From: Deinococcus grandis
GTDB taxonomy: Bacteria; Deinococcota; Deinococci; Deinococcales; Deinococcaceae
Reading direction: 5' to 3'
Assembly (NCBI RefSeq): GCF_001485435.1
Contig: NZ_BCMS01000001.1
Location: forward strand, 3,016,267 to 3,080,266
DNA length: 64,000 nt
Part shown: piece after piece, positions 1-11,096 of the stretch
How the letters are laid out: every line of letters starts with the position of its first letter
Position numbering within the stretch: position 1 is the stretch's first letter
Position numbers and translations under genes: made by a program
Notes under the pieces: model-generated
Told to the model about the DNA's origin: nothing
What the model saw: only the letters and a program-made list of their open reading frames with translations
The model's database searches: none

Positions 1-9
1 AGGGCGCGT

Positions 10-1083
10 CTTATTGATTCCTGCGTTGGAGCGTAACGAGAGGGGTACGATGAGGGCATGCCGCCAGCCTGGCAACCCACCCGGTGGACCCGCGAACAGA
101 TGGAAGAACGGCGACTGTTCGCTGAGCCGTATCTCCGCGCAGGGGAGCTCAGCTCCACCCAGATCGCCGAACGGTGCGGCGTCAGCAGCAGTGCCGTTCG
201 ACGATGGCGACAACGTCTGCGCACACAGGGCTCTCTTGAAGCCACCATTGCTCCAGGCCGCACACCACGACTGACAGACGCTCAGATCGCCCAGATCATG
301 ACGATCCTCAGCGCGGGGCCGGGCCCCGCGCAGGCCCCGAATGCCCGCTGGACGTGCCCACAGGTGCGCGAGCTGATCGGCCAGACCTACGACGTGTGGT
401 ACGACGTCGATCACCTCAGTCGGCTCTTACGGCAGTGGGGATTCACACCACAGAAACCGATGAGGCGGGCACGAGAACAGGATCAGGAGGCCCTCGTCAC
501 CTGGGTGGACACCACGGTGCCCGAGTTGGAAAAAAAAAGTTGAGGCCGGAGAAACACTCGTCTTCATCGATGAGGTGGGCTTCAGCTTGAAGCCCACCGT
601 GACCCGCACCTGGGCCCCCTGTGGTCAGACGCCCGTGTTGGTGTCCAAGTACCGCTGGGACAGCGTGTCGACGATTGGAGCGATCGCCACGACGGGACAG
701 TTTCTGCAACACACGCATCCAGCGTCGATCAACGGCGCACACGTCCTGTCGTTTCTGTCGCATCTGTTGCGTCACATTTCTGGATCGATCACGGTACTGC
801 TCGATAACGCCCGCATTCACAAGACGAAGGCGCTGGGCGCCTTCGTTGCAGCTGAACCTCGATTGTCGGTGGTGTACTTCCCGCCATACGCGCCTGAACT
901 GAATCCGATTGAGCCGGTGTGGGCGTATGTGAAGCAGCATGTCCTCGCGAACTTCTGCCCGTCAGATCTTCAGACGTTGAGGCCCGATTGCCCGTGGCGT
1001 GGCGGAAAGTGCGAGCGGCTGAGCTTCCAAGGCGCCTCCTGCATGGAGCTCGGCTGTGACCCAGTTGCGCAGGAATCAATAAG
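10..1083. mobile_element. IS630-family insertion sequence, probably inactive
   Basis: A 16-bp perfect inverted repeat (cttattgattcctgcg) is seen at 10-25 and 1068-1083, with a single transposase region between. IS630 elements insert at TA. TA dinucleotides sit symmetrically at 12-13 and 1080-1081, so the true ends may be just inside them, and the outer matched bases may be chance. The transposase has a terminal frameshift, so this copy is probably immobile unless helped in trans. The insertion abuts no gene that is visibly interrupted. Confidence 0.85.
58..1059 (+). pseudogene. IS630-family transposase, frameshifted
   Basis: DDE transposase in three reading-frame pieces. The first (58-543, 161 aa) carries a helix-turn-helix (STQIAERCGVSSSAVRRW, about residues 33-50) and a second winged-helix-like region. 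It runs into a nine-A tract at 530-538 and stops at 541-543. The second piece, in the +1 frame from about 539, carries the catalytic aspartates and glutamate (VFIDEVGF, LLDNARIHK, PELNPIEPVW). An A-tract slip at this point is a known way for IS630 relatives to make a fused transposase, so that break may be programmed. Near 979 the frame is lost again: the expected C-terminus (LPVAWRKVRAAELPRRLL) lies in another frame ending at 1059. One missing base there explains it, and this break looks like decay. Confidence 0.85.
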
Positions 1084-1221
1084 CTGATGGTCTGGTTTTG
1101 GGTTCGAACATAAGGCACTTCCCTGTGGTCGTCCGGTTTCCGTTCGACGCTAGCAGGAGCGGATTGGACGCGCCGCCTCACTTGTTGACCGGCCGACCAG
1201 TTCAGTGTTGTTCTGGCATGC

Positions 1222-2610
1222 TCAAGGGGCGCTCCGCGCGAGCCTCTTGGCGTTCTCCAGGACGTACCGGGCGATGTCCGGTAGTTGCTCTTCGATCAGC
1301 AGGCTGTCCATGACGTCCGAGCCGGGGTTGAAGTAGGCGTACGCGAAGGTCTGCCCGCCGGTCAGGCTCAGCAGGCCACTCATGGTGACGTTCCGCCAGC
1401 CGCTGCCCGCCTTGCTGCCCCAGTAGGCGACGGTGGGGTCCTTGGCGCGGCAGCATCCCTTGGCGAGGGTGTCGCGCAGGAACGCTCGGTTGGTGGCACT
1501 GAGGCTGGGGTCGAGGTGCATGCGGGTGATGAGCGTGGCCCATTCGCGGGGGGTGCTGCGGTTCTGCAGGTACACCTCAGTCTGGGGGTGGTAGGTGGGG
1601 CTGAAGAACGCGCGGTCGAGGTCATCGAGGAGGCGGTCGGCGTTCAGGGTCTGCGCCTGCTGCACGGCGCGGGCGCGGGTCTGGGCTTCCTGGGCGGGTG
1701 GGAGGGTGAAGGTCTGCTGCGCGCCGGTGTTCACGTCGGGGCCGTAGAGGTCGGGGAGGAGTCCGGCCTGCGCGGCCCACCACGCCTTGGTGGTGGTGTT
1801 CACGCGGGTGTGGCACGCGCCCTGCGCGGTCACGAGGGTCTGGAGGCGGTCGGGGCCGTAGCGCAGGTGCAGGACGTCACTGGCGGTGTTCTCGCTCTGC
1901 ACGATGGCCTGCGTGGCGAGGTTCTGCACGGTACGCGCGCCTGGCTGGTACGCCTCGATGCTGCGGTTGGCCTCGGTGACGCTCAGGCGGGTGTTCAGGC
2001 TGAGGCGTCCGGCTGTCACGTCGCGCAGGGTGCCCCACACGACGATCTGCTTGAAGGTGCTCGCCAGCGGGTACAGGCTATCCGGGTCGTTGGCGATGAC
2101 GCGCAGGGGCGTGCCGGTGCGCGGGTCGATCTGCGCGAGGTAGAACCCGACCGGGCCGCTGGCGAAGGCGGGCGGCTGGTACGGCAGTTCCGGCACCGGG
2201 GTTGGGGCACGGCAGGGCGTGACGGGCACGGGCTCGTACGTCGTCCAGGCTTCCTCGGGGTACACGTCCACGGCGATGAACGGGGCGGGTCCCTCGACGC
2301 CCGCGCGGACGGGCATCAGGTTCACGCGCAGCGGGCGGCCCTGGGCGCTGCGAATCTGGATGTCTTTGCCCTGCACGCGGATCTGGATCTGGTCCTGCGC
2401 GGTGGGCACCGTGCGGGTCAGGGTGGGCAGCGTGGTCGTGAAGTGCAGGTCTGCGCCGGTCCCGCCGGGCGTCCAGCGGACCGTGCCGTCACGGGCGTCC
2501 AGGCCGGTCAGGGTCAGGCGGTAGAACGGGGCGTGCCACGCGCCCTGCACGGTGGGGGCACCGTGGGCAGTCGTGACGAGCAGCGCGGCGATCAGGGGAC
2601 GCAGGTTCAT
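1222..2610 (-). CDS. secreted class A beta-lactamase-fold serine hydrolase
   Basis: A 462-residue protein with an N-terminal signal peptide (about residues 1-17). It has a ~150-residue N-terminal region of unknown role followed by a beta-lactamase/penicillin-binding fold. Visible motifs are STFK (184-187, SxxK nucleophile and base), SEN (239-241, in place of SDN) and WGSKAGSGW (398-406, in place of the KTG box). The order and spacing fit class A beta-lactamase-like enzymes, but the extra N-terminal domain and the changed SEN and KAG boxes mean that beta-lactam hydrolysis cannot be assumed. A peptidase or esterase acting on cell-wall peptides is as likely. It stands alone, with a small membrane protein gene upstream. 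Confidence 0.8.
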   Translation of the reverse strand: MNLRPLIAALLVTTAHGAPTVQGAWHAPFYRLTLTGLDARDGTVRWTPGGTGADLHFTTTLPTLTRTVPTAQDQIQIRVQGKDIQIRSAQGRPLRVNLMPVRAGVEGPAPFIAVDVYPEEAWTTYEPVPVTPCRAPTPVPELPYQPPAFASGPVGFYLAQIDPRTGTPLRVIANDPDSLYPLASTFKQIVVWGTLRDVTAGRLSLNTRLSVTEANRSIEAYQPGARTVQNLATQAIVQSENTASDVLHLRYGPDRLQTLVTAQGACHTRVNTTTKAWWAAQAGLLPDLYGPDVNTGAQQTFTLPPAQEAQTRARAVQQAQTLNADRLLDDLDRAFFSPTYHPQTEVYLQNRSTPREWATLITRMHLDPSLSATNRAFLRDTLAKGCCRAKDPTVAYWGSKAGSGWRNVTMSGLLSLTGGQTFAYAYFNPGSDVMDSLLIEEQLPDIARYVLENAKRLARSAP

Positions 2611-2696
2611 GTGGCGCGTTCAGGATGGCACGCTGTGGGCAGAACGGGTGACGGAAACGCCCCACCGGTCGGTGGAGCACTGGGGCAGCGCGCGGC

Positions 2697-2948
2697 TCAG
2701 TGGGGGTTGGGGGTGCGGGGCAGGCGTTTGGGCATGCCCAGGCCCAGGCCGGTCAGGAACCCGCCGATCACGGCGAGCACGGCGGTGATCAGCACGGTGT
2801 TCAGCGGGCTGGGGAAGTTGGTGCTGCGGTTGGCGTTCGCCACGGCGTGCAGCTGGTTGATGTCGATGACGTCCTTCCCGAGCAGCAGCGCGGCGGCGAT
2901 CAGGATGATCACGCCGAAGGTCAGGGTCACGCGCGACAGGATCTGCAT
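2697..2948 (-). CDS. small membrane protein, two transmembrane segments
   Basis: An 83-residue protein of unknown function. Hydrophobic stretches at about residues 8-24 and 50-72 would form a hairpin in the membrane, joined by a polar loop (HAVANANRSTN) and ended by a basic, proline-rich tail. The start is supported by a TACACT box six bases before the ATG, which leaves no room for a Shine-Dalgarno sequence and suggests a leaderless message. I do not recognise a family. It lies 86 bp upstream of the beta-lactamase-fold gene on the same strand, so the two could be co-transcribed. Confidence 0.6.
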   Translation of the reverse strand: MQILSRVTLTFGVIILIAAALLLGKDVIDINQLHAVANANRSTNFPSPLNTVLITAVLAVIGGFLTGLGLGMPKRLPRTPNPH

Positions 2949-2954
2949 GACTCC

Positions 2955-2960
2955 AGTGTA
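2955..2960 (-). promoter_or_regulatory. -10 box of a leaderless promoter
   Basis: TACACT is followed by six bases and then the ATG of the small membrane protein gene. No clear -35 box is visible. Confidence 0.5.
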
Positions 2961-3038
2961 CGGAGGGCCGCCCCGGCATTCGGACGGGCGGCCCTTATGC
3001 CGTTCTTGGCGAATCGCGCGCTGTTACAGGTACGGGCT

Positions 3039-3935
3039 CTACAGGGTCAGGGCGCGGGTGGTGGTGGGGACGCGCCAGAAGCCGCTGCTGGCCGTGACGA
3101 ACAGGGTCTTTCCGCCTGGGCCGCCGAAGGCGACGTTGCTGACCGTCTCGGGGAACAGGATGCGGCCCAGCGGCTGGCCGTCCGGGGTGAGGACGTGCAC
3201 GCCGTCGGCGGCGCTGCTCCAGATGCGTCCCTGTTCGTCCAGGCGCAGGCCGTCGGTCTTGCCGGGACTGACCGTGAAGTGCAGGTCCTGCAGGGTGGCC
3301 TCGCCCTGCGGGGTGACGTGGTAGCGGTACGTGCCGGGGTTCTCGCCGGTGTCGGCCAGCAGCAGCGTGTCGGGGCCAGCGAAGGCCAGTCCGTTGGGTT
3401 TGTGCCGGTCGCGGATGGGGGCGGTCAGGGTGCCGTCGGGGGCCAGGCGGAATACCCAGCGGCCGGGGATCTCCATGGGTTCGCCGCGTCCGCCCTCCTC
3501 GGGTTTGTCCAGGCCGTAGGTGGGGTCGGTGAACCACAGGCTGCCGTCGGGGTGCTGCGCCACGTCGTTCGGGGAGTTCAGGCGCGCGCCCTCGAAGCGG
3601 TCGGCCAGGGTGGTCCAGCGGCCGTCGTGTTCCTGGCGCAGCAGGGCCCGCTGGCCGTGCGAGCAGGCGATCAGGCGGCCCTGGGCGTCCAGGGTGTGAC
3701 CGTTCTGGTAGTCGCTGGGGTTCAGTTCCTCGACCAGCTGTCCGTCGTCGGTGTAAGCCCAGGTGCGGTTCTGCCGGACGTCGCTGTAGATCATGCGCTG
3801 CCGGGCGGGGACGTAGGTGGGTCCCTCGGTCCAGGTGTGCCCGCTGCCGAGCTGTTCGGGCGCGGCACCGTCCGGGAAGAGGGTGTGGAAGTCCGGGTGG
3901 GCCGCCTGGAAGGCCGCGTGCGGGTCGGTGGTCAT
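3039..3935 (-). CDS. SMP-30/gluconolactonase-family lactonase
   Basis: A 298-residue six-bladed beta-propeller of the SMP-30/gluconolaconase/LRE family, which hydrolyses sugar lactones using one divalent metal ion. Family landmarks are EGPTYVP near residue 35, SPNDVAQHPDGSLWFTDPTYG near 117-137, PNGLAFAG near 175 and DGLRLDEQGRIW near 212-223. The E, N and D residues in these are the usual metal ligands. There is no signal peptide, so it should be cytoplasmic. The start chosen is the ATG in frame with the propeller; the longer upstream reading frame is antisense to sucA and is not real. The gene is divergent from sucA across 147 bp. Confidence 0.85.
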   Translation of the reverse strand: MTTDPHAAFQAAHPDFHTLFPDGAAPEQLGSGHTWTEGPTYVPARQRMIYSDVRQNRTWAYTDDGQLVEELNPSDYQNGHTLDAQGRLIACSHGQRALLRQEHDGRWTTLADRFEGARLNSPNDVAQHPDGSLWFTDPTYGLDKPEEGGRGEPMEIPGRWVFRLAPDGTLTAPIRDRHKPNGLAFAGPDTLLLADTGENPGTYRYHVTPQGEATLQDLHFTVSPGKTDGLRLDEQGRIWSSAADGVHVLTPDGQPLGRILFPETVSNVAFGGPGGKTLFVTASSGFWRVPTTTRALTL

Positions 3936-4068
3936 ACCGTCATGGTGGCGCGTTCCGGGCCGGGCCGGGTGGGGGTCGTGTGAACGGGTGTCCACGCTGG
4001 CAGGGTGGTTACGCACGCGGGAACAAATTCCGGGGGGTGCGGGTGCCAATGCGCCGCGCGGGGGGCGG

Positions 4069-4074
4069 TATGCT
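4069..4074 (+). promoter_or_regulatory. -10 box upstream of sucA
   Basis: TATGCT lies eight bases before the sucA ATG, and no Shine-Dalgarno sequence lies between. This suggests a leaderless or nearly leaderless transcript. Confidence 0.5.
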
Positions 4075-4082
4075 GAGGCGTT

Positions 4083-6929
<2,847 letters not shown>

Positions 6930-6943
6930 ACCCCGAGTGCAGT

Positions 6944-6975
6944 GGGGCCGCTTCCGGGAGGACCGGGGCGGCCCC
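6944..6975 (+). terminator. hairpin in the sucA-sucB gap
   Basis: GGGGCCGC (6944-6951) pairs perfectly with GCGGCCCC (6968-6975). Only a weak T-containing tail follows, so it may be an attenuator or RNA-stability hairpin rather than a full terminator. Confidence 0.4.
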
Positions 6976-7070
6976 GCTCCTTTGGTGGGCGGCGGCGGCT
7001 CTTTTTCGTGCCTTGTGTTCGGGCGTCCCCGGCGCAGTCACAGCGCCGGGGGGGTATAACTGAGAGCGTT

Positions 7071-8327
7071 ATGGCGGACATCAAAGTTCCTGTTTTTTCC
7101 GAGTCGGTGAGCGAAGGTACGCTGCTGGCGTGGCATAAGAAACCCGGCGACGCCGTGAAGCGCGGCGAGGTCCTGGCCGAGATCGAGACGGACAAGGTGG
7201 TGCTGGAAGTCACGGCGCTCCAGGACGGCGTGCTGGTCAGCACCGCGAAGAACGAGGGGGACACGGTGCTCAGCGAGGAGGTGCTGGGCGTCGTGGGTGA
7301 CGCGGGCAGCGCGCCCGCCCCGGCCGCCACCCAGGAGGCCGTCAGCGGTCCGATCGCGAACGAGGCCAGCGCGGGCGGCACCGCCACCCAGCCCGACAGC
7401 GCCGCTGCCGGGGCCAGTGCGGGCAACGAGGCGACGCGCCGCGACGACCTCTCCCCCGCCGTGCGCAAGGTCGTCGTGGAGAACGGCCTGAACCCCGCGC
7501 AGATTCCCGCGACCGGCCCCAAGGGCAACATCACGAAGGCCGACGCGCTGGGTGCGGTGGGCCAGCAGGCCGCACCCGCCCAGGCAGCCCAGCCTGTGAC
7601 GCCCGCCGCCGTGATCCCCGCCGGGGCGCGCCCCGAGCAGCGCGTGCCCATGACCCGCATCCGTCAGCGCATCAGCGAGCGCCTGAAGGACGTGCAGAAC
7701 ACCGCGGCCCTGCTGACCACCTTCAACGAGGTGAACATGCAGCCCGCCATGGACCTGCGCAAGAAGTACCAGGATCAGTTCGTGGCGAAGCACGGCGTGA
7801 AACTGGGCTTCATGAGCCTGTTCGTGCGCGCCGCGACCGAGGCCCTGAAGGCCTTCCCGGTCGTGAACGCCAGCGTCGAGGGCAAGGACATCATCTACCA
7901 TGGCTTCTACGACATCGGTATCGCGGTCGCCAGTGACCGTGGTCTGGTCGTGCCGATCCTGCGCGACACCGACCAGATGAGCCTCGCCGGGATCGAGAAG
8001 GCCATCGGCGGGTACGCGCAGAAGGCCAAGTCCGGCAAGCTGACGCTGGAGGACATGAGCGGCGGCACGTTCAGCATCACGAACGGCGGCACGTTCGGCA
8101 GCATGATGAGCACCCCGATCATCAACGCCCCGCAGAGCGCCATCCTGGGCATGCACAACATCATCGAGCGGCCCATCGCGCAGAACGGGCAGGTCGTGAT
8201 CGCCCCCATGATGTACATCGCCCTGAGCTACGACCACCGCATCATCGACGGCAAGGAAGCCGTGCAGTTCCTCGTGATGCTCAAGAACCTGCTGGAAGAC
8301 CCGGCGCGCATGCTGCTGGAACTGTAA
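7071..8327 (+). CDS. sucB: 2-oxoglutarate dehydrogenase E2, dihydrolipoyl succinyltransferase
   Basis: A 418-residue acyltransferase that carries the succinyl group from E1 to CoA. The lipoyl domain (about 1-75) has the attachment lysine in EIETDKVVLEV (K42). An Ala/Gly-rich linker is followed by a peripheral-subunit-binding domain (SPAVRKVVVENGLNPAQIP, about 125-160). The catalytic domain ends in the HRIIDGKEAVQF active-site block (His and Asp of HxxxDG). The ATG at 7071 gives the exact lipoyl-domain N-terminus (MADIKVPVFSESVSEG), so longer readings are rejected. A TATAAC box lies 10 bases upstream, which hints at a promoter separate from that of sucA. Confidence 0.97.
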   Translation: MADIKVPVFSESVSEGTLLAWHKKPGDAVKRGEVLAEIETDKVVLEVTALQDGVLVSTAKNEGDTVLSEEVLGVVGDAGSAPAPAATQEAVSGPIANEASAGGTATQPDSAAAGASAGNEATRRDDLSPAVRKVVVENGLNPAQIPATGPKGNITKADALGAVGQQAAPAQAAQPVTPAAVIPAGARPEQRVPMTRIRQRISERLKDVQNTAALLTTFNEVNMQPAMDLRKKYQDQFVAKHGVKLGFMSLFVRAATEALKAFPVVNASVEGKDIIYHGFYDIGIAVASDRGLVVPILRDTDQMSLAGIEKAIGGYAQKAKSGKLTLEDMSGGTFSITNGGTFGSMMSTPIINAPQSAILGMHNIIERPIAQNGQVVIAPMMYIALSYDHRIIDGKEAVQFLVMLKNLLEDPARMLLEL

Positions 8328-8339
8328 GCAGCGTCGATG

Positions 8340-8397
8340 GTTGACAGTTGATGGTTGATGGAAGGGCAGGCCCCTCTATCAACCATCAACTTTCAAC
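8340..8397. repeat. long inverted repeat downstream of sucB
   Basis: AGTTGATGGTTGAT (8346-8359) and ATCAACCATCAACT (8378-8391) are perfect complements around an 18-nt loop. The stem continues outward with GTTGA (8340-8344) and TCAAC (8393-8397) after one mismatch. It starts 12 bases after the sucB stop, so it can act as a terminator or 3'-end stabiliser. The low G+C of the stem differs from its surroundings. Confidence 0.65.
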
Positions 8398-8442
8398 TGT
8401 TCACGCCTCCCCCCAGTGAGGCTTCTGCCAGAGTGCGTCCGC

Positions 8443-8448
8443 TACCCT
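8443..8448 (+). promoter_or_regulatory. -10 box of a leaderless promoter
   Basis: TACCCT is followed by seven bases and the ATG at 8456. Confidence 0.5.
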
Positions 8449-8455
8449 GGGCGGC

Positions 8456-8959
8456 ATGACGGGCGTAGCACAGCAGGAGGCCCTGACGGGCCGGTTCGGT
8501 GGCGTGTCGGACGGCGTGAACCTGCACGCCACCTGGGACGGGGACCGCCTCACCGCGCGGGTGGGGGGCTTCACGGACGGCACCGACGTGCGCGTGTGGC
8601 TGGAAGGCGGCGAACTGGTGGGCCGCGTGGGGGGCGTCACGAGCGGGCATGACGTCCGGGCGGGCATCGCGGCGGGTGTCATGACGGTCCGCCTGGGCGG
8701 CTTCACGCAGGGCGTGGACGCGCGGCTGGAGTTCACACCGGATCAGGTGACGGGCCGCTACGGCAGCTTCACGGACGGCCTGGACGTGACCCTGCGGCAC
8801 TACGCGGGCGAGGTCCGGGGTCGGCTGGGGAGCTTCACGCGCGGCGTGAACGTCCAGCTGGACCTGGGCGCCGTGCCGTTCCCGCTGGGGGCGCTGCTGC
8901 TCGTGTGCGCGCTGAACCTCTGGCTCACGCAGGGCCGCGCCCTGACCCCCAGCCGGTAG
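8456..8959 (+). CDS. six-repeat protein with a C-terminal membrane anchor
   Basis: A 167-residue protein of no family I recognise. After ten residues it consists of six consecutive repeats of exactly 22 residues (11-142) without gaps. Each follows R-x-G-[G/S]-[F/V]-[T/S]-x-G-x-[D/N]-[V/L]; examples are RVGGFTDGTDV, RLGGFTQGVDA and RYGSFTDGLDV. A hydrophobic segment (about 143-160) and a short basic tail end the protein. Regular alternation of small, polar and beta-branched residues in equal repeats suggests a beta-solenoid or stacked beta-strands held at the membrane by the C-terminus. There is no signal peptide, so the repeats may face the cytoplasm (tail-anchored). The gene stands alone and shares a terminator with the converging sugar ABC operon. 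Confidence 0.75.
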   Translation: MTGVAQQEALTGRFGGVSDGVNLHATWDGDRLTARVGGFTDGTDVRVWLEGGELVGRVGGVTSGHDVRAGIAAGVMTVRLGGFTQGVDARLEFTPDQVTGRYGSFTDGLDVTLRHYAGEVRGRLGSFTRGVNVQLDLGAVPFPLGALLLVCALNLWLTQGRALTPSR

Positions 8960-8968
8960 GAAACCAAA

Positions 8969-9009
8969 GGAGAGGAGGCGGGTGGCTGTCGTGCCCCCGC
9001 CTCCTCTCC
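8969..9009. terminator. bidirectional terminator hairpin
   Basis: GGAGAGGAGGCGGG (8969-8982) and CCCGCCTCCTCTCC (8996-9009) form a perfect 14-bp stem with a 13-nt loop. It lies between the 3' ends of the repeat-protein gene (+) and the sugar ABC ATPase gene (-), so it can serve both. Confidence 0.75.
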
Positions 9010-9045
9010 TCTGTTCCTACTGCCCACACCCCGAATCCCACACCC

Positions 9046-9876
9046 CTAGTGCGCCAGCACGTCCGCGCTGAGGTCCTCGGGTCGGATGGCGCCGGTCATG
9101 ACGGACACGGTGTCGGCCATGCTGATCTTCTGGGGGTTCAGCAGCGCGGCGCGCCGGCCCATGCGGTGCACGTGGATGCGGTCGGCGATCTCGAATACGT
9201 GGGGCATGTTGTGGCTGATCAGGATGACGGGCAGGCCCCGGTCGCGGACCTTGCGGATCAGGTCGAGGACCATGTTGCCCTCGCGCACGCCGAGCGCGGC
9301 GGTGGGTTCGTCCATGATCACGACGTGCTGCGCGAACGCGGCGGCGCGGGCCACGGCGACGCCCTGCCGCTGCCCGCCGCTCAGCGTCTCGACGGGCTGG
9401 CTCATGCTCTTGATGGCGAACTGCAGGCCTTTCATGTGTTCGGTGGCCTCGGTCAGCATGCGGCGGCGGTCGATGAGTTTCAGGGCGCGGCCCAGCGCGC
9501 CCCCGCGGTACAGTTCGCGGCCCAGAAACAGGTTTTCCGCGATGGTCATGGCCGGGGCGACGGCGAGGTCCTGGTACACGGTCTCGATTCCGGCGCGGCG
9601 GGCGTCGCTGGGCGTGCGGAAGTGCACGGGTTGTCCATCCAGGAGAATCTCGCCCTCGTCGGGGATGAGCGCGCCGGACAGCGCCTTGATGAGGCTGCTC
9701 TTGCCCGCGCCGTTGTCGCCGATGACGGCCATGATCTCGCCGGGACGCAGTTCGAAGTCCGCGCCGCCGATGGCGGTGACGTGCCCGTACCGCTTGACGA
9801 GGCCGCGCGCTTCCATGACCAGTGGCCGGGCGGTCTGCGGTCCGGGGGTGACGGGCAGGTGGGTGGCGGCGGTCAT
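9046..9876 (-). CDS. sugar ABC transporter ATP-binding protein (FrcA/RbsA-like)
   Basis: A 276-residue single-domain ATPase that powers the permease encoded just upstream. Walker A is GDNGAGKSS, the ABC signature LSGGQRQGVAVARA and Walker B VVIMDEPTAALG; a switch histidine follows in LISHNMPHV. Most ribose-type importers use a double-domain ATPase, so a one-domain protein points to the FrcA-like subgroup. Its ATG overlaps the permease stop codon (ATGA), which suggests translational coupling. It is the last gene of a four-gene operon and ends at a strong terminator. Confidence 0.9.
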   Translation of the reverse strand: MTAATHLPVTPGPQTARPLVMEARGLVKRYGHVTAIGGADFELRPGEIMAVIGDNGAGKSSLIKALSGALIPDEGEILLDGQPVHFRTPSDARRAGIETVYQDLAVAPAMTIAENLFLGRELYRGGALGRALKLIDRRRMLTEATEHMKGLQFAIKSMSQPVETLSGGQRQGVAVARAAAFAQHVVIMDEPTAALGVREGNMVLDLIRKVRDRGLPVILISHNMPHVFEIADRIHVHRMGRRAALLNPQKISMADTVSVMTGAIRPEDLSADVLAH

Positions 9877-10856
9877 GCTTTCCTCCGGGAGAACTGGTCG
9901 GTGGCGACCGCCAGGATGATCAGGATGCCGGTGATGAGGTTCTGGTACACGCTGTCCAGGCCCATGAACGTCAGGCCCGAACGGAACACGCCGACGATCA
10001 GCACGCCGACCAGGGTGCCCAGGACGTTGCCGCGACCGCCGAAGAGGCTGGTGCCGCCGATCACGACGGCGGTGATGCTCTCGAGGTTCTCGGTGGTGCC
10101 CGCCTCGGGGGACGCGCCGCCGATGCGTTCCAGCAGCAGCAGGGCCGCCACGCCGTACAGCATCCCGGCGAAGGTGTACACGCTCAGCAGCAGGCGGCTG
10201 GTGTTGATGCCGCTCAGGCGCACCGCTTCCGGGTTGTTGCCCAGCGCGTAGATGTGCCGCCCCGGCGCGGTGTAGTTCAGGAACAGCCACGTCAGGACGA
10301 ACAGCGCGACCATCAGCAGGCTGCCGTACGTGAACGGCGTGCCGAACACCGTGAAGCGCTGCGCGAGGAACGTCAGGCCGTCGGCGGGCATGGGGACGCT
10401 GGTCGCCTTCGAGTAGATCTTCACGGCGGCGAACACGATGGAGTACATGCCGAGCGTCACGATGAACGGCGGCAGTTTCCACTTCGTGATGAGCAGGCCG
10501 TTGGCCCAGCCGACGAACGCGCCGACCGCGAAGCCCGCCAGGATCGCCAGCGGAACGGGCACGCCCTGCTCGACGGCCAGCTTGCCGATCACCATGCTGC
10601 TCAGGGCCATGATCATCCCGCAGCTCAGGTCGATCCCGGCGGTCAGGACGATCAGCGTCTGCGCGATGGCGATCACGCCCACGAACGACGCCTGCTGCAG
10701 GATCAGGCTGAAGGTGCCCAGCGTCAGGAACCGGTCGGACTGGAAGGTGAAGAACAGGCAGGCGATCAGCAGGGCGATCAGCGGGCCCAGGGTGCTGAGG
10801 TTCGGCAGCTGGAAGCGCCGCCCGGGCGTGGTGGTGGTGGGTTGCGTCATGCTCAT
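9873..10856 (-). CDS. sugar ABC transporter permease (RbsC/FrcC family)
   Basis: A 327-residue inner-membrane permease of the carbohydrate-uptake-2 type. About eight to ten hydrophobic segments are visible. Family landmarks are GVIAIAQTLIVLTAGIDLS (near 60-78), the GRHIYALGNNPEAVRLSGI cytoplasmic loop (near 200-218) and TAVVIGGTSLFGGRGNVLGT (near 263-282). It would form a homodimer pore working with the ATPase downstream and the binding protein upstream. A 240-bp hairpin-rich gap separates it from the binding-protein gene. Confidence 0.92.
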   Translation of the reverse strand: MSMTQPTTTTPGRRFQLPNLSTLGPLIALLIACLFFTFQSDRFLTLGTFSLILQQASFVGVIAIAQTLIVLTAGIDLSCGMIMALSSMVIGKLAVEQGVPVPLAILAGFAVGAFVGWANGLLITKWKLPPFIVTLGMYSIVFAAVKIYSKATSVPMPADGLTFLAQRFTVFGTPFTYGSLLMVALFVLTWLFLNYTAPGRHIYALGNNPEAVRLSGINTSRLLLSVYTFAGMLYGVAALLLLERIGGASPEAGTTENLESITAVVIGGTSLFGGRGNVLGTLVGVLIVGVFRSGLTFMGLDSVYQNLITGILIILAVATDQFSRRKA

Positions 10857-11096
10857 GGGTCTCCCCGGTCAATGAAGTTCGCCACGGCGCGCGGCTCAGG
10901 GGGCGCGGGCCGTGGCGACTTGAAGGTGAGGGTCGGGGGCGGGGCCGGACAGCCGCGCCGGTCAGGGCCTGGGGTGGGGTTCCGTCTGTTCCGCTGGCTG
11001 ACCGGCACGGCACCGGCCAGCCAGTTCCACGCCCGGAACCCTGTTCACTCCTTCTCGCTCTGCTCGGGTGGCCGGATCACTCCGGCCCCCGGAGGC
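10857..11096 (-). other. hairpin-rich spacer between binding-protein and permease genes
   Basis: 240 bp without a gene. Three inverted repeats are visible: TCGCCACGGC/GCCGTGGCGA (10879-10888 with 10909-10918), CTGGCTGACCGG/CCGGCCAGCCAG (10994-11005 region with 11013-11024, one mismatch) and GGCCGG/CCGGCC (11070-11075 with 11082-11087, just after the binding-protein stop). Such structures commonly protect the upstream message, giving more binding protein than permease. That role is inferred. Confidence 0.55.
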
